Origin: JABIAL01 sp964645825
GTDB taxonomy: Bacteria > Patescibacteriota > Patescibacteriia > UBA1558 > GWA2-36-10
Length of the DNA: 7,728 nt
Reading direction: 5' to 3'
NCBI GenBank assembly: GCA_964645825.1
Contig: CAZXZY010000031.1
Coordinates: forward strand, 1-7,728
The notes beneath the pieces were generated by a model that worked only from the letters and a program-made list of their open reading frames with translations, was not told the origin of the DNA and made no database searches. Numbering within the stretch: position 1 is the stretch's first letter; the number at the start of each line of letters is the position of its first letter. Shown here one piece after another: positions 5,635 through 7,728 of this stretch. The position numbers and the translations under genes are program-made.

Positions 5635-7342
5635 AAGATATTTGACCGGTTGAAAAATTTAAAATGACTTTTGAATTATCTTTAACTAGACTAGTAGCAT
5701 TTGTCGCGCCAATCAAACAAGGTATCCCCAATTCTCTGGCAACAATAGCTGCGTGTGACAACATGCCACCTCTTTCTACAACCAAGCCTTTGATCAATGG
5801 AAAAACTATAGACCAGCCAGGATCAGTTTGCCTAGTTACTAATATTTTATTACTATAATCAGCAACTGGATCAAAATCAGTCAGCACTAAAGCTTCCCCA
5901 TCAATATGGCTTTGCTTTGCTTTAGAAGCGATGACACCAAATAAATCTGTTCTTTCTACTTCTATATCAGTTTTGATTAAAAATTCTTGTTCTTGTTCTT
6001 TTATCGTCTTATCGGTTTCAATCCGACGTGGCAATTCAATGCCTCGCCACTTTTTAATAGTAACTTTTCTATTTTGTATTAATTTATCGACATCATCTTT
6101 GCTCATTTTCTGATCAATGATGCTAAATATCTCTCCTGTCTTGAGATAAAAAATATCTCTATGACTTTTCATCAAATTAAGTTTCACAAACAATCGTCCC
6201 ATCTGTAGAAATATTTTTCTAGCAAAACCAAATATCAATGTTCTCTTAAATCTAGTCTCTTCGCGACGACGTATGGAATTAACTGACCACTTGATGATGA
6301 TATTAAGAACAATCTTTTTCACCCATGAAATATTTTTATTTTTTATGGACTTCGTCTGTTCTTTTATGTTGGTTTTTTTACTTAAATTATTTGCATTTGG
6401 ACTAGAAACTATTTTCTTTAGACAATTTATAAAAATTTTTGGATCCTCCTCTAGAGTAATGGATTCTAATTTTAATTCGTTAGGAGAACGGCTACCAAAC
6501 TTTTTTAAGTAGTAAAATATCATTTCAGCAACCTTGGTATTCTTATATTCATTTTCCAGTTGTAACCAAATTTTATTTGTGTCATTTTTTATAAATAACT
6601 CAGATAGAGTAGTGTCATTTTTTATTTTTTCACTTATAGCTAGAATTTCTAAACCTGGATCCAAAGATATCAAAGAGGCATGGGAGCTCATCTTTAGATA
6701 TTCATACACATCATCTTGTTTTAGCCATTTTTTAAAAAGTTTATCAGCTACGCCAGTACTGATCATAACCGCCAGATCATTGGCTATTGGCACTCTCCAG
6801 CGTCTAGTAAGATTCTTTACTAATGATATATATACTGCCCTTAACTTTTTTAGATCTAGAGATGATAAGTCTAGTTTTGATGACCTAGCAAAGATTATAT
6901 CAAATTTTCGATTAAAATTTCTTATTAATCCTCCCATAAATAAAAACAAAAAAATGATTTTAAAAACTTGCCAAACTAGATTTGGAAAGTCTAAAAAATA
7001 TTTCTGCCAAAAACTATACCGTTGTTGATTTGTATAGTTATGTTCTTTCTCTACACCCAACATTTTTTCTAAAAATCTTCGATTTAGTTTATAGCCAGGT
7101 AATAAAGATATGAGGCGATACCAATTTATCAAATTATAATACATTCTGTGGCCAATAAATACTACCATTTCTGGAAACATGTCATCATTAGCCTTGATAC
7201 TTTTTTTGCTGACACCCATAATTTGGCAAAAGCTCTTATAGACATCCTGATAAACGCGTCTAGCAAAAGAAAATGTTAGGGGCGTAGTTATGCCCGAATA
7301 ACTTTCAGCTAGATTAGAATTATCGTATATATTTTTAGCCAT
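5627..7342 (-). CDS. PEP-synthase/rifampicin-phosphotransferase-like protein lacking the ATP-grasp domain
   Basis: A 571-residue protein matching the part of PEP synthase or rifampicin phosphotransferase that follows the ATP-grasp domain. N-terminal N-L-A-E-S-Y-S-G-I-T-T-P-L-T-F-S (10-25) is the usual linker motif. F-G-S-R-S-P-N-E-L (282-290) with E-E-D-P (298-301) matches the family's 'GhRg..ElDL....EdP'. R-R-R-E-E-T-R-F (358-365) through D-I-F-Y-L-K-x2-E (396-404) matches 'RE..R...D.FyL..dE'. The C-terminal swivelling phosphohistidine domain has I-L-V-T-R-Q-T-D-P-G-W (500-510) and G525-G-M-L-S-H530-A-A-I-V-A-R-E-L-G-I-P541, with H530 the expected phosphoacceptor. With no ATP-grasp domain it should need a separate partner, as in the split phenylphosphate synthase. 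A hydrophobic stretch at about 121-140 is odd for this family. Residues 470-479 resemble a translated dispersed repeat. It overlaps both neighbours by 8 bp. The substrate is unknown. Confidence 0.9.
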   Translation of the reverse strand: MAKNIYDNSNLAESYSGITTPLTFSFARRVYQDVYKSFCQIMGVSKKSIKANDDMFPEMVVFIGHRMYYNLINWYRLISLLPGYKLNRRFLEKMLGVEKEHNYTNQQRYSFWQKYFLDFPNLVWQVFKIIFLFLFMGGLIRNFNRKFDIIFARSSKLDLSSLDLKKLRAVYISLVKNLTRRWRVPIANDLAVMISTGVADKLFKKWLKQDDVYEYLKMSSHASLISLDPGLEILAISEKIKNDTTLSELFIKNDTNKIWLQLENEYKNTKVAEMIFYYLKKFGSRSPNELKLESITLEEDPKIFINCLKKIVSSPNANNLSKKTNIKEQTKSIKNKNISWVKKIVLNIIIKWSVNSIRRREETRFKRTLIFGFARKIFLQMGRLFVKLNLMKSHRDIFYLKTGEIFSIIDQKMSKDDVDKLIQNRKVTIKKWRGIELPRRIETDKTIKEQEQEFLIKTDIEVERTDLFGVIASKAKQSHIDGEALVLTDFDPVADYSNKILVTRQTDPGWSIVFPLIKGLVVERGGMLSHAAIVARELGIPCLIGATNATSLVKDNSKVILNFSTGQISYE

Positions 7343-7728
7343 GATTTAGTAGCAGATGAATAATAAGCAGTATATCAGATCCCATAGAAAATAAAATAGA
7401 CGCGCCAAATACAATTTTTGCTTTTGTAGCTCGTGGTTTTTTAATAAATAAGCCTACTGTCGTTATTAAAATAAGCCAAAGAGCTAATATATAAAAAATA
7501 TAATTTTGAGTAACACCTAATTTTATAAATGAAAAAATAATAGCTATAGATAGTAAAAAAACCAAAACAGAAGCGCCATAAATACCATATTGAGCTGTAT
7601 AGGTGTCACGTGAAGCGATCTCTGTATCTTCTGATCTAAATTTTCTAGTAACCTCTAATAAAAATAATTGTCCGCCTAGAAAAAGGAATAGCCACCAGAA
7701 ATGCGGTGTATAAAAATTATTAATTTCA
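7335..7728 (-). CDS. UbiA-family prenyltransferase, C-terminal part (5' end outside window)
   Basis: The reading frame is open to the right edge, giving 130 visible residues; a TTG at 7565 is not the real start. The visible part has several hydrophobic helices, and between the first and second lies F-L-L-E-V-T-R-K-F-R-S-E-D-T (residues 23-36 of the visible part) followed by R-D-T-Y. This resembles the 'E(I/L)xRK(I/F)RxPxxE...DTYS...G' motif of one UbiA branch, equivalent to the second Asp-rich loop that binds the prenyl diphosphate. UbiA enzymes attach a prenyl chain to an aromatic ring, haem, sugar or, in archaea, geranylgeranylglycerol phosphate. Which acceptor applies cannot be told without the N-terminal NDxxD region. 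The stop codon overlaps the following PEP-transferase-like gene by 8 bp, so this gene heads or continues block A. Family call is fair; function is inferred. Confidence 0.7.
   Translation of the reverse strand, partial: EINNFYTPHFWWLFLFLGGQLFLLEVTRKFRSEDTEIASRDTYTAQYGIYGASVLVFLLSIAIIFSFIKLGVTQNYIFYILALWLILITTVGLFIKKPRATKAKIVFGASILFSMGSDILLIIHLLLNHG

Noticed and set aside
6273..6512. Open frame of 79 codons on the plus strand
   Set aside because: It is antisense to the central part of the PEP-transferase-like gene, with composition explained by the opposite strand.
6534..7028. Open frame of 164 codons on the plus strand
   Set aside because: It is wholly antisense to the well-supported PEP-transferase-like gene and shows no domain motifs.
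7335..7565. Short separate gene starting at TTG 7565
   Set aside because: The same frame is open to the window edge and its upstream codons carry the UbiA-like E-V-T-R-K...D-T-Y motif, so it is the tail of a larger gene.

Overview
The window is an AT-rich stretch (about one third G+C by eye), almost entirely coding, with overlapping membrane-protein genes. It looks like a small-genome uncultured bacterium. The best guess is a candidate phyla radiation (Patescibacteria) lineage. The reasons are compact overlapping genes, hexamers resembling bacterial -10 boxes, and a small membrane protein ending in a 'DYI..AR....D...K..L...GW....I..AF' tail of a kind I associate with that group. A DPANN archaeon is a weaker alternative, because several families here are archaeal lipid enzymes and no start has a Shine-Dalgarno sequence. 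TGA acts as a normal stop.

Layout: Block A (about 3391-7728, minus strand) is one tightly packed operon. In transcription order it holds the C-terminal part of a UbiA-family prenyltransferase (5' end outside the window), a PEP-synthase/rifampicin-phosphotransferase-like protein without its ATP-grasp domain, a CDP-alcohol phosphatidyltransferase, a GNAT acyltransferase-like protein and a dolichol/phytol-kinase-like CTP-dependent kinase. Successive genes overlap by 8, 8, 14 and 4 bp. A single plus-strand gene (2870-3412) encodes a CDP-archaeol synthase (CarS/DUF46) homologue. Its tail overlaps the end of block A by 22 bp, and it starts 19 bp from block B. Block B (1-2850, minus strand) holds a radical SAM/SPASM-like protein, a membrane protein built from two tandem copies of one unit of about 122 residues, a small two-helix membrane protein, and the start of a second dolichol/phytol-kinase-like gene that runs off the window.

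How they may work together: a UbiA prenyltransferase, a CarS-like cytidylyltransferase and a CDP-alcohol phosphatidyltransferase have the chemistry of three successive late steps of archaeal-type isoprenoid phospholipid synthesis (prenyl ether formation, CDP activation, head-group attachment). Two polyprenol/phytol-kinase homologues could supply phosphorylated isoprenols, perhaps scavenged ones. The radical SAM, GNAT, PEP-transferase and duplicated membrane proteins would be candidate tailoring or activation enzymes. This pathway is an inference from family membership and gene order. No GGGP synthase, glycerol-1-phosphate dehydrogenase or prenyl diphosphate synthase is visible here.

The only non-coding intervals are 569-577 (9 bp), 1637-1689 (53 bp) and 2851-2869 (19 bp). 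The last two contain plausible promoter elements. No RNA genes, insertion sequences, CRISPR arrays or convincing terminators were seen.
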